Source of the DNA: Azospirillum sp.
Lineage (GTDB): Bacteria > Pseudomonadota > Alphaproteobacteria > Azospirillales > Azospirillaceae
Length of the DNA stretch: 64,000 bases
Direction of reading: 5' to 3'
Assembly (NCBI GenBank): GCA_027486405.1
Contig: JAIXPD010000078.1
Span: 1 to 64,000, forward strand
Part shown: in pieces, positions 56,036 through 64,000 of the stretch
How the letters are laid out: each line of letters starts with the position of its first letter
Position numbering within the stretch: the stretch's first letter is position 1
The notes under the pieces: model-generated
Told to the model about the DNA's origin: nothing
Databases searched by the model: none
The model's input: only the letters and a program-made list of their open reading frames with translations
Program-made: the position numbers and the translations under genes

Positions 56036-57094
56036 TCAGCCGCCGGTGCGGCGGCGCTGCAAGGCCCGGGTGGCGAGGCACAGTTCCACAAACAGGATTT
56101 GCGCCGCCACCTGCGCGGTGTTGCTGGTTGGGTCGTATTGCGGGGCCACCTCCACCACGTCGGCACCGATCACATCCAACCCATCCAGCCCGCGCAAAAT
56201 GGTCAGCGCCTCGCGCGAGGTCAGGCCGCCGACCTCGGGGGTGCCGGTTCCGGGGGCAAAGACCGGATCGAGACAATCGACGTCGAAGGAGACATAGACC
56301 GGCCCGGTCCCGACCACCTCGCGCGCCTTGGCGATCACCGCCTTCAGGCCCATGTCCTGGACGTCTTCGGCGTGCAGAACGGTCATGCCGGACTCATAGG
56401 AGAACTCCCAAAAGAACTCGGCGCTGCCCCGGATGCCGATCTGAATGGTCCGGTCGGGATCCAGAACACCGTCCAGCACCGCCGTGCGGAACGGACCGCT
56501 GTGGTGGAAGCGGGCACCATCGCCCACCCCGCTGGTGTCGCAATGGGCGTCGAAATGCACCAGACCGACCGGCTCCGACCGGCCCAGATTCTTGAGGATG
56601 GAGGCGGTGACGGAATGATCGCCGCCAACGCTCAACGGAATCACTCCAGCGTCCATGATCCGCCCGTAAAAGGCCTGGATGTCGGCGTGACAGGAATCAT
56701 GGCTGAGGTAGTTGGCAAAGGGCACGTCGCCGATGTCCGCCACCGCGATTTCAGTCGCCGGGGCCATGCGCAGCGCATGATCGTAGGGGCCGATCCGATC
56801 CACCCCGCGCACAGCGCGCGGGCCAAAACGGGCACCGGCCCGGTTGGTCACACCCAGATCCAGCGGGATGCCGATGAGCGCCATGTCCAGCCCGCCAAAA
56901 TCCGGCAGGGCCGCAAGATCGGGGCGCAACGGCGCGTCCAGCAAAGTCCCGGCGTCGCTGTAGGGCGGGCGGGGGGCGTCGGCCCCCTGGAACACCGCCG
57001 CCGCGACCTGTTGGAAATGGGGATCGAAGAAATCGGCGGGCGAGGCCGCGCCGTACCGCGCGCGCAGCCGGGCGAGTTTCGCGCTGTCAACCAT
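56036..57094 (-). CDS. Agmatinase-family ureohydrolase
   Basis: A 352-residue enzyme of the arginase superfamily. Metal-binding motifs are GGDHSV, HFDAHCDTS and SFDVDCLDP, in the right order, with EVGGLTSREAL following. The family removes urea from agmatine, guanidinobutyrate or related guanidino compounds using two Mn ions. The N-terminal extension (residues 1-60) is longer than in plain agmatinase and fits guanidinobutyrase or guanidinopropionase types. It lies after the amine oxidase gene, suggesting a joint pathway for guanidino or polyamine compounds. Confidence 0.85.
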   Translation of the reverse strand: MVDSAKLARLRARYGAASPADFFDPHFQQVAAAVFQGADAPRPPYSDAGTLLDAPLRPDLAALPDFGGLDMALIGIPLDLGVTNRAGARFGPRAVRGVDRIGPYDHALRMAPATEIAVADIGDVPFANYLSHDSCHADIQAFYGRIMDAGVIPLSVGGDHSVTASILKNLGRSEPVGLVHFDAHCDTSGVGDGARFHHSGPFRTAVLDGVLDPDRTIQIGIRGSAEFFWEFSYESGMTVLHAEDVQDMGLKAVIAKAREVVGTGPVYVSFDVDCLDPVFAPGTGTPEVGGLTSREALTILRGLDGLDVIGADVVEVAPQYDPTSNTAQVAAQILFVELCLATRALQRRRTGG

Positions 57095-57136
57095 GAAAGG
57101 CTCCCACTGTTCGGATGGTTTTGACCCGTTCGGGTG

Positions 57137-58498
57137 TTATTGAGCGGCGGCAATGGCCAGGATTTCCGCCGCGACGCGCTCGCCCGACCGGATCGCGCCG
57201 TCCATGTATCCCGTCCATTGGCTGGCGGTTTCGGTTCCGGCCCAATGGATGCGGCCGCAAGGCTGACGCAGCGCCGGTCCCAGCGTGGTCCACGCGCCGG
57301 GGACCAGGAAGCCGCCATAGCCGCCGCGCGAGAACTCCTCCTCCAACCAGGATTGTTCGATGAACTCCCGGATCTCCGCCGCGTCCGGGCCGAACAGGTC
57401 AACCAGCGCGCCCAGAACCGCTGCTCGACGGTCGGCGGCGCTGCGGTTGGTCCACAGCTTGGCCTCCTCCCCCTCGATGAAGGCGACCAGAACGCCGGGG
57501 GTGCCCGACGCCGGGGAGTTGTCGTAGACAAGGCTGATCGGCCCGGCGTCGGTGATCGCCATGCCGGACAGGCCCGCGTCGCGCCAGAAGGGGCGTGCGT
57601 AGACACACTGGATCTTGATGCAGGCCCCCATCGGCATCCGTTGGGTCAGGTGATCGCGCACACCGGGCAAGGCGGGGGAATATTGCAGGCGACCGGCCAG
57701 GGCCGGCGGCAGCGTCACCACCACCCGGTCGGCCAGCAAGGAGCCGCCGACATGCTCGACCACCACGCCGCGCTCGTCCTGACGCAGCGCCATGACCGGG
57801 CAGTTGAAGCGCAGGTTCGGGCGCAGATCCTCGGCCAGACGTTCGACCAGATGCTGGGCACCACGGGTGAAGCGCCGCTCCTGCGCGCCGCCCGACATGC
57901 TGATGAGGCTGGCCAGACCACCGCCGGACTTCACATAGAACAGCACATGCAGCAACGACAGCTCGCGCGCGTCCGCCGCCAGAACCGAATTGGCCAGAAA
58001 GCGCATCCAGAACCGTGCCTCCGGCCCCTGGGCGGTGCGCTGGATCCAGGCTTCGAAGGTCTGGTTGTCCAGCTCCCGCGCGTTGGGCGAGGTCCAGGGC
58101 CGCTCCGCGTCCACCGTCGCGGCCAAGACGTCGAGCGCCTGGAAGGTCGCTTCGGTTTCCGCCAACGCCTCGGGGGCGTGGGGCGGCAGAATGCCGGAGA
58201 AGCGCATCCGTTCGCCGTTGAACAGACACAGATTCTCACCCGTTTCATAGGACGGGAAGGTCTCGACCCCCAACTCTTCGGCCAGGGCCAGAACCCGGTC
58301 CTGGCCGGGACCGATCCATTGGCCACCGACATCCACCGGGGTTCCATCCGCCGCCGCCTTGGTGTGGATGCGCCCACCCACCCGGTCACGGGCTTCGAGA
58401 ATGGTCACGCTGTGCCCGGCGGCCTTCAGGGCGCGCGCGGCGGTCAACCCGGCAAAACCGGCACCGATGACGGCGATGTGCAGGGGGGAAGAGGCCAT
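57137..58498 (-). CDS. Flavin-dependent monoamine oxidase family protein
   Basis: A 453-residue FAD enzyme. The dinucleotide fold is IAVIGAGFAGLTAARALKAA with ILEARDRVGGRIH next, the usual amine oxidase start. The C-terminal FAD segment (IHWAGTETASQWTGYMDGAI) includes the AGTE signature. Members oxidise putrescine, other amines or, in some cases, decarboxylate amino acids such as arginine. No export signal is present. It sits between tetR and the ureohydrolase gene in one leftward unit, which points to a diamine or arginine-derived substrate. Confidence 0.87.
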   Translation of the reverse strand: MASSPLHIAVIGAGFAGLTAARALKAAGHSVTILEARDRVGGRIHTKAAADGTPVDVGGQWIGPGQDRVLALAEELGVETFPSYETGENLCLFNGERMRFSGILPPHAPEALAETEATFQALDVLAATVDAERPWTSPNARELDNQTFEAWIQRTAQGPEARFWMRFLANSVLAADARELSLLHVLFYVKSGGGLASLISMSGGAQERRFTRGAQHLVERLAEDLRPNLRFNCPVMALRQDERGVVVEHVGGSLLADRVVVTLPPALAGRLQYSPALPGVRDHLTQRMPMGACIKIQCVYARPFWRDAGLSGMAITDAGPISLVYDNSPASGTPGVLVAFIEGEEAKLWTNRSAADRRAAVLGALVDLFGPDAAEIREFIEQSWLEEEFSRGGYGGFLVPGAWTTLGPALRQPCGRIHWAGTETASQWTGYMDGAIRSGERVAAEILAIAAAQ

Positions 58499-58526
58499 GG
58501 TGTCTCCATAGGGAATCAGGGAGGGG

Positions 58527-59120
58527 TCATAGGAACACGCGCTGCGCGGCGGTGATGAGGGTCTGGAGTTGCTGCCGCGCGCGGGGCGTGTTGGCGGTGG
58601 CCAGCCATTGCAGAACGAGTCCGATGAAGCCCGTGAAGATGAAGTTGGTCAGGGCATCGACATCGATTTCCAACGAACCGGCGGTGATCTCGCTGGAGGA
58701 GGCCAGAGCGTCCCGGTAGAGCAGCAGATACTCGTCGTACTTCTTCTTCCCCATCCACTCCGATCCCGGCGTGGTCAGGGCGTACAAAGTCAGGTCGAAC
58801 AGCGTCAGTTGCTCGTGCGGGTTCTTCTGAACCTCTCCCCAGATGTACGTCAGCAAACGCTCGATCCGATCCCGCAGGGGTTCGGGTCTGTCAAAAGTCT
58901 GTTCCAGATTCTGCCGGTATTTCGAGGCCAGATGCCCCAAAACACTGAGCAGGATCGCTTCCTTGTTCTCGAACTGGTAATGCAGCGTGGCGAGGTTGAT
59001 CCCCGCTTCGGCGGCGATTTTCCGCGTGGTGGCACCGTGCACGCCGTTCTTGGCGATGACGACGACCGCCGCTTGCAAAATCACCTCGCGCTTCTCTTCA
59101 CTCTTTGGACTCCGCAGCAC
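58527..59120 (-). CDS. TetR-family regulator
   Basis: A 197-residue regulator starting at a GTG (59120). The DNA-binding domain is EKREVILQAAVVVIAKNGVH, GATTRKIAAEAGINLATLHY, QFENKEAIL. The C-terminal ligand domain is helical (NPHEQLTLFDLTLYALTTPG). A palindrome GGTCAAATGACC sits 71 to 82 bases upstream of its start and a related site lies before the amidase and MFS genes. It probably represses the surrounding catabolic cluster until an amine or guanidino inducer binds. Confidence 0.85.
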   Translation of the reverse strand: MLRSPKSEEKREVILQAAVVVIAKNGVHGATTRKIAAEAGINLATLHYQFENKEAILLSVLGHLASKYRQNLEQTFDRPEPLRDRIERLLTYIWGEVQKNPHEQLTLFDLTLYALTTPGSEWMGKKKYDEYLLLYRDALASSSEITAGSLEIDVDALTNFIFTGFIGLVLQWLATANTPRARQQLQTLITAAQRVFL

Positions 59121-59190
59121 GGCCCGGTTCCCTTTCCAACAGTGGCAGGCAGACGCCGACCCTGAGCGGATCAGCGGGGAACCGAAAATA

Positions 59191-59202
59191 GGTCAAATGA
59201 CC
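59191..59202. promoter_or_regulatory. TetR operator palindrome
   Basis: GGTCAAATGACC, a perfect 12-base palindrome between the amidase stop and tetR. A GGTCAAATGACT copy lies at 60825. The location is typical of an autoregulatory TetR site. Confidence 0.7.
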
Positions 59203-59205
59203 AGT

Positions 59206-60669
59206 TCATACGAGCTTTTTCGCGGTGGTCACGGGATCGATGGGATCGACCGGCCCCAGCCGCGCCTCCAGCGCGGCGGCGGCGGCCAGACACAGCCCGT
59301 CACGGAAACGCGCGCCGACGATCTGAACGCCGATGGGCAGGGGGGCGCGCACGACCGGGACCGAAATCGCCGGAACACCCAGCATCGCCGTGGCGCTGCA
59401 CGGGCTGTGCGCCCGCAGAACCGCGCGCGCCTCGTCCGGCCCGACCGCGTCGTGACCGACCGGAAAGGGCAGCCGCCAGGAGGTGGGAACCAGCAGCAGC
59501 GGATAACGTTCGAAGAACAGGGTCCAGGCGCGTTGCAGCGTCGTGCGCGTCGCCAGCCCGGCCAGCACCTCGTCCCCCGACATCACGGGCGCCCAATGGA
59601 TCGTCAACTCCTGCGACCGCCGCAGCCCCTCGTCCGTCAGGGCCAGGGCGGCTTGCATCGCCGGGGTGCGGATTTCGTTGCCCAGCAGGGTCATCCACAA
59701 GTCCGCCGCCTCGACGAACCGGGGCGGGGCGGCCTCCTCCACCGTGTAACCGGCGTCGCTCAACCAATCCCCGGCCCGACGCAGGGCGGCGGACACGGCG
59801 GGATCGACGTCGTAATCGGCCGCGCCGGTGTAGAGCGCCACCCGCTGGGTGTCGTGGTCGCCCTCCAGGTCGAGCGGGGCCGGAACCCACCAGGGATCGC
59901 GCGGATCGCACGCGCTCATCGCCGTCAGACCCAGCCGGATGTCCCGCACCGAACGGGCCAGAACGCCTTGCGTCGCCCCCAATTGCAGGCACAGCGACCG
60001 TTCCGCCGTGCCGGTCGGGTTGAAGGCCGGAATCCGTCCGGTGGTGGGCCGCAACCCATAGACGCCGCAGGCGCTGGCGGGCAGACGCACCGACCCGGCC
60101 AGATCGTTGCCATGGGCGATCGGCCCGATCCCGGTCGCCACCGCCGCCGCCGCGCCACCGCTCGATCCGCCGACGTTGAGCGCCGGATCCCAGGGGTTGA
60201 GCGTCAAGCCATGCGGGTCGTTGTCGGTGAACCAGCGCAGGGAAAAGGGCGGCGCGTTGGTCCGTCCCATGAACACCGCGCCCGCCCGCCGCAGATTGGC
60301 GATGGACGGGCTGTCGCTGTCCGCGATCAAGCCGGTGAAGGCGCGAACCCCGTTGGTGGTGGCAACGCCGGTCTGATCGACGTTGATCTTGGTCGTCACC
60401 GGCACGCCGTGCAGCGGCGGCAGTGCTGCGCCGGAGGCGGCCAGCGCGTCCGCCCGATCGGCGGCGGCCAGTGCTGCCGCGTGCGGGGCATCGACCACGG
60501 CGTTGATGCGCGGATTCACCGCGTCCAGCCGATCCAGGCAGCTTTGGACCGCTTCGCGCGCCGACAACTCGCGCCGGGCCAGACGACCGGCCAGCGTTGC
60601 GGCGTCCCAACGCCAGGGATCGGCGGGGGTAGAGTCGGTTGAGGTGGAGTGATGAGCGTCCCTGTTCAT
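59206..60669 (-). CDS. Amidase signature-family enzyme
   Basis: A 487-residue amidase. Catalytic signature parts are TKINVDQTG (Lys), NVGGSSGGAAAAVATG and NDLAGSVRLPASACGVYGLRPT with the cis-Ser and nucleophile Ser in the usual Ser-Ser-Lys set. ATG 60669 is favoured, with AAGGG about 11 bases upstream; the frame is open to 60705. These enzymes hydrolyse amides, for example 4-guanidinobutyramide to guanidinobutyrate in arginine breakdown, which would feed the ureohydrolase nearby. Substrate cannot be fixed from sequence. Confidence 0.82.
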   Translation of the reverse strand: MNRDAHHSTSTDSTPADPWRWDAATLAGRLARRELSAREAVQSCLDRLDAVNPRINAVVDAPHAAALAAADRADALAASGAALPPLHGVPVTTKINVDQTGVATTNGVRAFTGLIADSDSPSIANLRRAGAVFMGRTNAPPFSLRWFTDNDPHGLTLNPWDPALNVGGSSGGAAAAVATGIGPIAHGNDLAGSVRLPASACGVYGLRPTTGRIPAFNPTGTAERSLCLQLGATQGVLARSVRDIRLGLTAMSACDPRDPWWVPAPLDLEGDHDTQRVALYTGAADYDVDPAVSAALRRAGDWLSDAGYTVEEAAPPRFVEAADLWMTLLGNEIRTPAMQAALALTDEGLRRSQELTIHWAPVMSGDEVLAGLATRTTLQRAWTLFFERYPLLLVPTSWRLPFPVGHDAVGPDEARAVLRAHSPCSATAMLGVPAISVPVVRAPLPIGVQIVGARFRDGLCLAAAAALEARLGPVDPIDPVTTAKKLV

Positions 60670-60781
60670 GTGCGCGCAATCCCTTGTCATGAAGTCCCAT
60701 GTCATGAGACCGCCGCCCGCAGCGCGCCGGGAGGCAGCGCCGGTTCACAGCCGGGCGGGGCGTTTTTTGTTCATGTTTCGC

Positions 60782-60836
60782 TTGACACCGATATCACCCG
60801 ATCTGAATCTTGGTCAAACGATTTGGTCAAATGACT
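60782..60836. promoter_or_regulatory. Divergent promoter with TetR-type sites
   Basis: TTGACA (60782-60787) could be a -35 element for the rightward MFS gene. GGTCAAACGATT (60812-60823) and GGTCAAATGACT (60825-60836) repeat the TetR palindrome half-site at 13-base spacing. The 481-base gap between amidase and MFS genes otherwise holds no convincing gene. Confidence 0.6.
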
Positions 60837-61150
60837 ATATTTTTGTGATCCGGCCACAATCGCCCCGTCTCGGACGGTGACGCGCGCGCCCAAGCGCGCC
60901 GTTTGCCCCCGCAAAGCCCTCTCACACCCCATCGGCAGGAGGCGCACCCGACACCCGAACACCCTTTGAAAACGCGGAGATTGGTCGTGCCCGACCCAAG
61001 ACGGGTTGGCCGCGCCCGGCCGCCACGCCGACCCAACCGATGAAGCAAAAAACGACATGGACATTCCTGCGGCCGCGCCCAACGCTCGGCTGAACACGGA
61101 ATGCCGCTGAACAGGATTCTTCCGCCCACCGCCATTCTGGGAGACAGAGC

Positions 61151-62323
61151 ATGAGTTCGTCATCGGCACCCCACGACAGCCACCAATCGGTGGCCGCCAT
61201 CACGCTGTTTGGCCTCGTCGGCCCCTACACCTTTTTGATTTCGCCGGTGATCGCCGGGCAGATGGCCGTTCAGATGGACTGGTCGCCAGGGACCATCGGC
61301 CTGTTGATGGCCGGTGAGCTTGCGGGTGCCTCGCTGATTTCGATTCCGGCGGTGCGGATGCTGCGCCGGATCACCCCGCGCCGTCTGGTCACGCTGGCAA
61401 CCCTGCTGTTCATTCTTTCCAACCTGTTGTCGATGACGACCACCGCGATCCCGTGGTTTCTGACCGCCCGCGTCATCGCCGGGGCGGCGGGCGGCGTTCT
61501 GTCGGTCGTGTGCCTGCTGGCCGCCGCGCGGTCGGAAAACCCGCCCCGCTCCTTCGCCTTCTGGACCGGCGGGCAGACGGTGACATCGGCGGCGGGGCTG
61601 CTCTATCTGCCCGATCTGTTTCCACACGCCGGGCTTGGCGGCCTGTATGGCGTGCTTGCGATCGCCGCGTTGCTCGCCCTGCCCTTCTTGAACGGCTTCC
61701 CGGCGGAAAAAATGCTGCCCCCGCAGGCCGATGGCCACGCAGCGCGCCCGGCGGCCCGCCTGAACATGCTGGCGATCTTCTGCTTTTACGTGGCCATCGG
61801 CGGCGGCTGGGCCTTTCTGGGCATCCCCGGATCCGAGATCGGCTTTTCCGAAGCGGAGATCGGCATTCTGACCTCCGGCGCGATGGGGGTGAGCGTCATC
61901 GGCTCTTTCCTGGCGTCCTACACCGGGGGCAGCGCGTGGCAAGGCCGCTGGTCCATGGCCAGCTACGCCGGCCTGATCGCCTGCCTGGCGGTGTTGACCC
62001 TGACCAAGGATCACACGGCGTTTTCCGCCGCCACGATCCTGCTGCAAATCCTCTGGGCCTTCCTGTTGCCGATGCTGCTGGCCGCGCTGGCCGAATCCGA
62101 TGACCAAGGGGCCATGGTCATCCTGTCCAACATGATCATCGGCGGCGGGGCCGCGCTGGGGCCGCTGCTGGCGGGTTTCACCATCGATTGGCGCGGCTAT
62201 GGTGCCGTGGTGGTCGAAGGCACCGCGCTGTTTCTCATCTCCGCCTTGGCCTATGGGTGGGCGCGCTGGCGCTCGCCCGCCGGATTGGCCCAGGCGTCTT
62301 CTCCCTCCCTGTCTCACGGATAA
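61151..62323 (+). CDS. MFS transporter
   Basis: A 390-residue membrane protein with about twelve spans. The first half includes LISPVIAGQMAVQMDWSPGT, GLLMAGELAGASLISIPAVR, then MLRRITPRRLVTLATLL, the loop motif of major facilitators. The second half starts with a long loop (FPAEKMLPPQADGHAARPAA). It is likely an importer of the substrate for the cluster or an exporter of a product. It is divergent from the amidase and eight bases upstream of the aldehyde dehydrogenase gene. Confidence 0.85.
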   Translation: MSSSSAPHDSHQSVAAITLFGLVGPYTFLISPVIAGQMAVQMDWSPGTIGLLMAGELAGASLISIPAVRMLRRITPRRLVTLATLLFILSNLLSMTTTAIPWFLTARVIAGAAGGVLSVVCLLAAARSENPPRSFAFWTGGQTVTSAAGLLYLPDLFPHAGLGGLYGVLAIAALLALPFLNGFPAEKMLPPQADGHAARPAARLNMLAIFCFYVAIGGGWAFLGIPGSEIGFSEAEIGILTSGAMGVSVIGSFLASYTGGSAWQGRWSMASYAGLIACLAVLTLTKDHTAFSAATILLQILWAFLLPMLLAALAESDDQGAMVILSNMIIGGGAALGPLLAGFTIDWRGYGAVVVEGTALFLISALAYGWARWRSPAGLAQASSPSLSHG

Positions 62324-62330
62324 CCTGATT

Positions 62331-63761
62331 ATGGCGGACACCACCCGGTTCTACATCGACGGTCAATGGACGGCCCCCGAGGCGCCGCGCCTGATCGACG
62401 TCATCAACCCGGCCACGGAAACGGCCTTCACCCAGGTCGCGCTTGGCAACGCGGCGGACGTCGACCGTGCGGTGTCGGCGGCACGTCGAGCGTTCGTCGA
62501 CTTTTCGCAAAGCACCCCGGCGGAGCGCATCGACCTGCTGGTCGCCATCCTGGCGGCGTATGAGGCCCGGATCGCCGATCTGGGCGACGCGATGAGTCAG
62601 GAAATGGGCGCGCCCCTGGGCTTTGCCCGGCAGGTCCAGGCCGGAATCGGCGCGGCGCATCTGCACCAGATGATCGCGACGGCGCGCGCCTTCGCGTTCG
62701 AGGAAAAGCGGGGCGACCTGCGCATTCTGCGCGAACCGATTGGCGTGGCCGGGTTCATCACCCCGTGGAACTGGCCGATGAACCAGATCCTGTGCAAGGT
62801 GGCCCCCGCCATCGCCGCCGGTTGCACCATGGTCCTGAAGCCAAGCGAACTGGCCCCGGTCAGCGCAGCCCTGTTCGCCGAGGTGATGCACGCGGCGGGC
62901 GTTCCCCCCGGTGTGTTCAATCTGGTCCAGGGCGATGGGCCGGGTGTGGGGCAGGCCATCGCCGCCCATCCCGGCATCGACCTGGTGTCCTTCACCGGCT
63001 CCACCCGCGCGGGCGTCGCGGTCGCCAAGCTGGCCGCCGACACGGTCAAGCGGGTGACGCAGGAGCTGGGCGGCAAATCCGCCAACATCATCCTGCCCGA
63101 CGCCGACCTGCCCAAGGCGGTGACGGAGGCGGTGCAGCGCTGCTTCAACAACAGCGGCCAATCCTGCAACGCGCCCACCCGGCTTCTGGTGGCGGCGGAT
63201 CAGTATGAGCGGGTCGCCGCCCTGGCGGTGGCCGCCGCCGCCACGATCACGGTCGGCGATCCGCTGGATCCGGCGACCACGCTCGGCCCGGTGTCGAACG
63301 CGACGCAGTTCCAGAAGATCCAGCGGATGATCGAGGTGGGCATCGCCGAAGGGGCCGATCTGCTGACCGGCGGAACCGGACGCCCCGCCGGGCTGGAGCG
63401 CGGCTATTACATCCGCCCGACCATCTTCGGCCGCGTGACCCCCGGCATGACCATCGCGCGCGAGGAGATTTTCGGCCCCGTCCTGTCCATTCTGACCTAT
63501 CAGGACGAAGAGGACGCGATCCGCATCGCCAACGACACCGTCTATGGCTTGGCCGGTTACGTCCAGTCCGGCGATCCGAAACGGGCGGGCGCGGTCGCCC
63601 GGCGGCTGCGGGCGGGCACGATCTATCTGAACGGCCCGGCCTGGGATCCGGCGGCCCCGTTTGGTGGCTATGGCCAATCCGGCAACGGTCGTGAATACGC
63701 CGAATTCGGGTTGGCCGAATTCCTGGAGATCAAGGGCGTGGTCGGCGTCGATCCGACCTGA
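62331..63761 (+). CDS. Aldehyde dehydrogenase
   Basis: A 476-residue NAD(P)-dependent aldehyde dehydrogenase. Motifs are ITPWNWPMNQILCKVAPAIA, GCTMVLKPSELAP with the cofactor Lys, VSFTGSTRAG, TQELGGKSANIIL with the catalytic Glu, NNSGQSCNAPTR with the catalytic Cys and EEIFGPVLSI. It would oxidise the aldehyde made by the amine oxidase, for example 4-aminobutanal or 4-guanidinobutanal, to the acid. It starts at ATG 62331 in the MFS operon. Confidence 0.9.
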   Translation: MADTTRFYIDGQWTAPEAPRLIDVINPATETAFTQVALGNAADVDRAVSAARRAFVDFSQSTPAERIDLLVAILAAYEARIADLGDAMSQEMGAPLGFARQVQAGIGAAHLHQMIATARAFAFEEKRGDLRILREPIGVAGFITPWNWPMNQILCKVAPAIAAGCTMVLKPSELAPVSAALFAEVMHAAGVPPGVFNLVQGDGPGVGQAIAAHPGIDLVSFTGSTRAGVAVAKLAADTVKRVTQELGGKSANIILPDADLPKAVTEAVQRCFNNSGQSCNAPTRLLVAADQYERVAALAVAAAATITVGDPLDPATTLGPVSNATQFQKIQRMIEVGIAEGADLLTGGTGRPAGLERGYYIRPTIFGRVTPGMTIAREEIFGPVLSILTYQDEEDAIRIANDTVYGLAGYVQSGDPKRAGAVARRLRAGTIYLNGPAWDPAAPFGGYGQSGNGREYAEFGLAEFLEIKGVVGVDPT

Positions 63762-63785
63762 TCGCCCGCCAAGGCGGGGGCGGAA

Positions 63786-63806
63786 CCGACGGTGAAACGC
63801 CGTCGG
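63786..63806. promoter_or_regulatory. Hairpin after aldehyde dehydrogenase
   Basis: CCGACGG/CCGTCGG with a seven-base loop, preceded by CCGCC/GGCGG at about 63770. No T run follows. It may be an mRNA processing hairpin between operon genes. Confidence 0.45.
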
Positions 63807-63864
63807 CCGCCGCTGTCCCCATCAAGCGCGCAACAAACCACACAATTGAACAGACGAGGTTTTC

Positions 63865-64000
63865 ATGTGCAACGCATCCCGCGTCGCGCCGTACCCCGGC
63901 GCGCGCCTGCTCAAAGCCCTGTGCCTGATCAGCACCGCCCTGCTCGGCCTGCCCCACACCGCCCAGGCGGACGTCACCCTGCTGGAACAGGACAACGTGA
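63865..64000 (+). CDS. Exported protein, partial (porin-like start)
   Basis: ATG 63865 with ACGAGG upstream; 45 codons are seen before the window ends. The start (MCNASRVAPYPGARLLKALC, then LISTALLGLPHTAQA) is a signal peptide, followed by DVTLLEQDNV. A mature start of the type ADVTLLEQ is seen in some outer membrane porins, so uptake of the cluster substrate across the outer membrane is possible. Too little is visible to assign a family. Confidence 0.55.
   Translation, partial: MCNASRVAPYPGARLLKALCLISTALLGLPHTAQADVTLLEQDNV

Overview
The window is GC-rich bacterial DNA holding most of a temperate lambda-like siphophage genome (about bases 1 to 51,263) and about 12.7 kb of host chromosome to its right. 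Coding style, the alphaproteobacterial-type XRE regulator and the host gene content suggest a Rhodospirillales alphaproteobacterium, perhaps Azospirillum-like. This rests on general resemblance only. The prophage runs off the left edge of the window: the first gene is a truncated endolysin. Its right end is an attachment remnant, the 3' half of a tRNA-Arg(CCG), next to the integrase. The intact tRNA should lie left of the window.

Prophage layout. Bases 1-24,778 are the late operon, read leftwards: terminase (TerS, TerL), gpW-like connector, portal, S49 capsid protease with a nested scaffold, decoration protein, HK97-like major capsid, connector genes, tail tube, tail-assembly chaperones with a canonical -1 ribosomal frameshift site, a 2139-residue tape measure protein, tail tip and fibre proteins, and a GH19 endolysin. 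A small protein resembling the Acb2/Tad1 cyclic-nucleotide sponges sits between tail tube and chaperone. Bases 25,110-33,293, also leftward, are the early/replication operon: Cro-like regulator, small membrane peptides, HTH protein, RuvC-like resolvase, DEAH helicase, MT-A70 adenine methyltransferase, a DUF1376 initiator with nine 12-bp iterons inside its gene, and a NusG-like protein placed where lambda has Q. Bases 33,294-34,654 hold the immunity region and an AT-richer stretch of inverted repeats. Bases 35,094-38,579 (leftward) are accessory: a DUF433/PIN-like toxin-antitoxin pair and an operon of exported or membrane proteins built around a secreted staphylococcal-nuclease-like enzyme. Bases 38,752-51,141 (rightward) hold an XRE regulator, small early genes, a recombination set (DEDDh exonuclease, Cas4-like nuclease, RecT, SbcC-like ATPase), RNase H, a C5 cytosine methyltransferase with internal repeats, an excisionase-like protein and the integrase.

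Five copies of one operator-like sequence lie at the Cro/CI intergenic region and at the divergent promoter of the exported-protein operon and the second XRE gene, so one repressor circuit probably controls both. Five terminator-like hairpins occur along the leftward transcript, which fits an antitermination role for the NusG-like protein.

Host part. Two proteins of unknown function (one secreted) are followed by a decayed tripartite efflux locus: intact HlyD-type adaptor, internally deleted MacB-type permease, 5'-truncated TolC-type gene. Next is a catabolic cluster of agmatinase-family ureohydrolase, flavin amine oxidase, TetR regulator, amidase, MFS transporter, aldehyde dehydrogenase and the start of an exported protein. 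A GGTCAAATGACC operator before tetR recurs, imperfectly, in the amidase/MFS divergent promoter, consistent with one TetR-controlled pathway for arginine, guanidino compounds or polyamines. High GC gives many long antisense open frames, which were left out.
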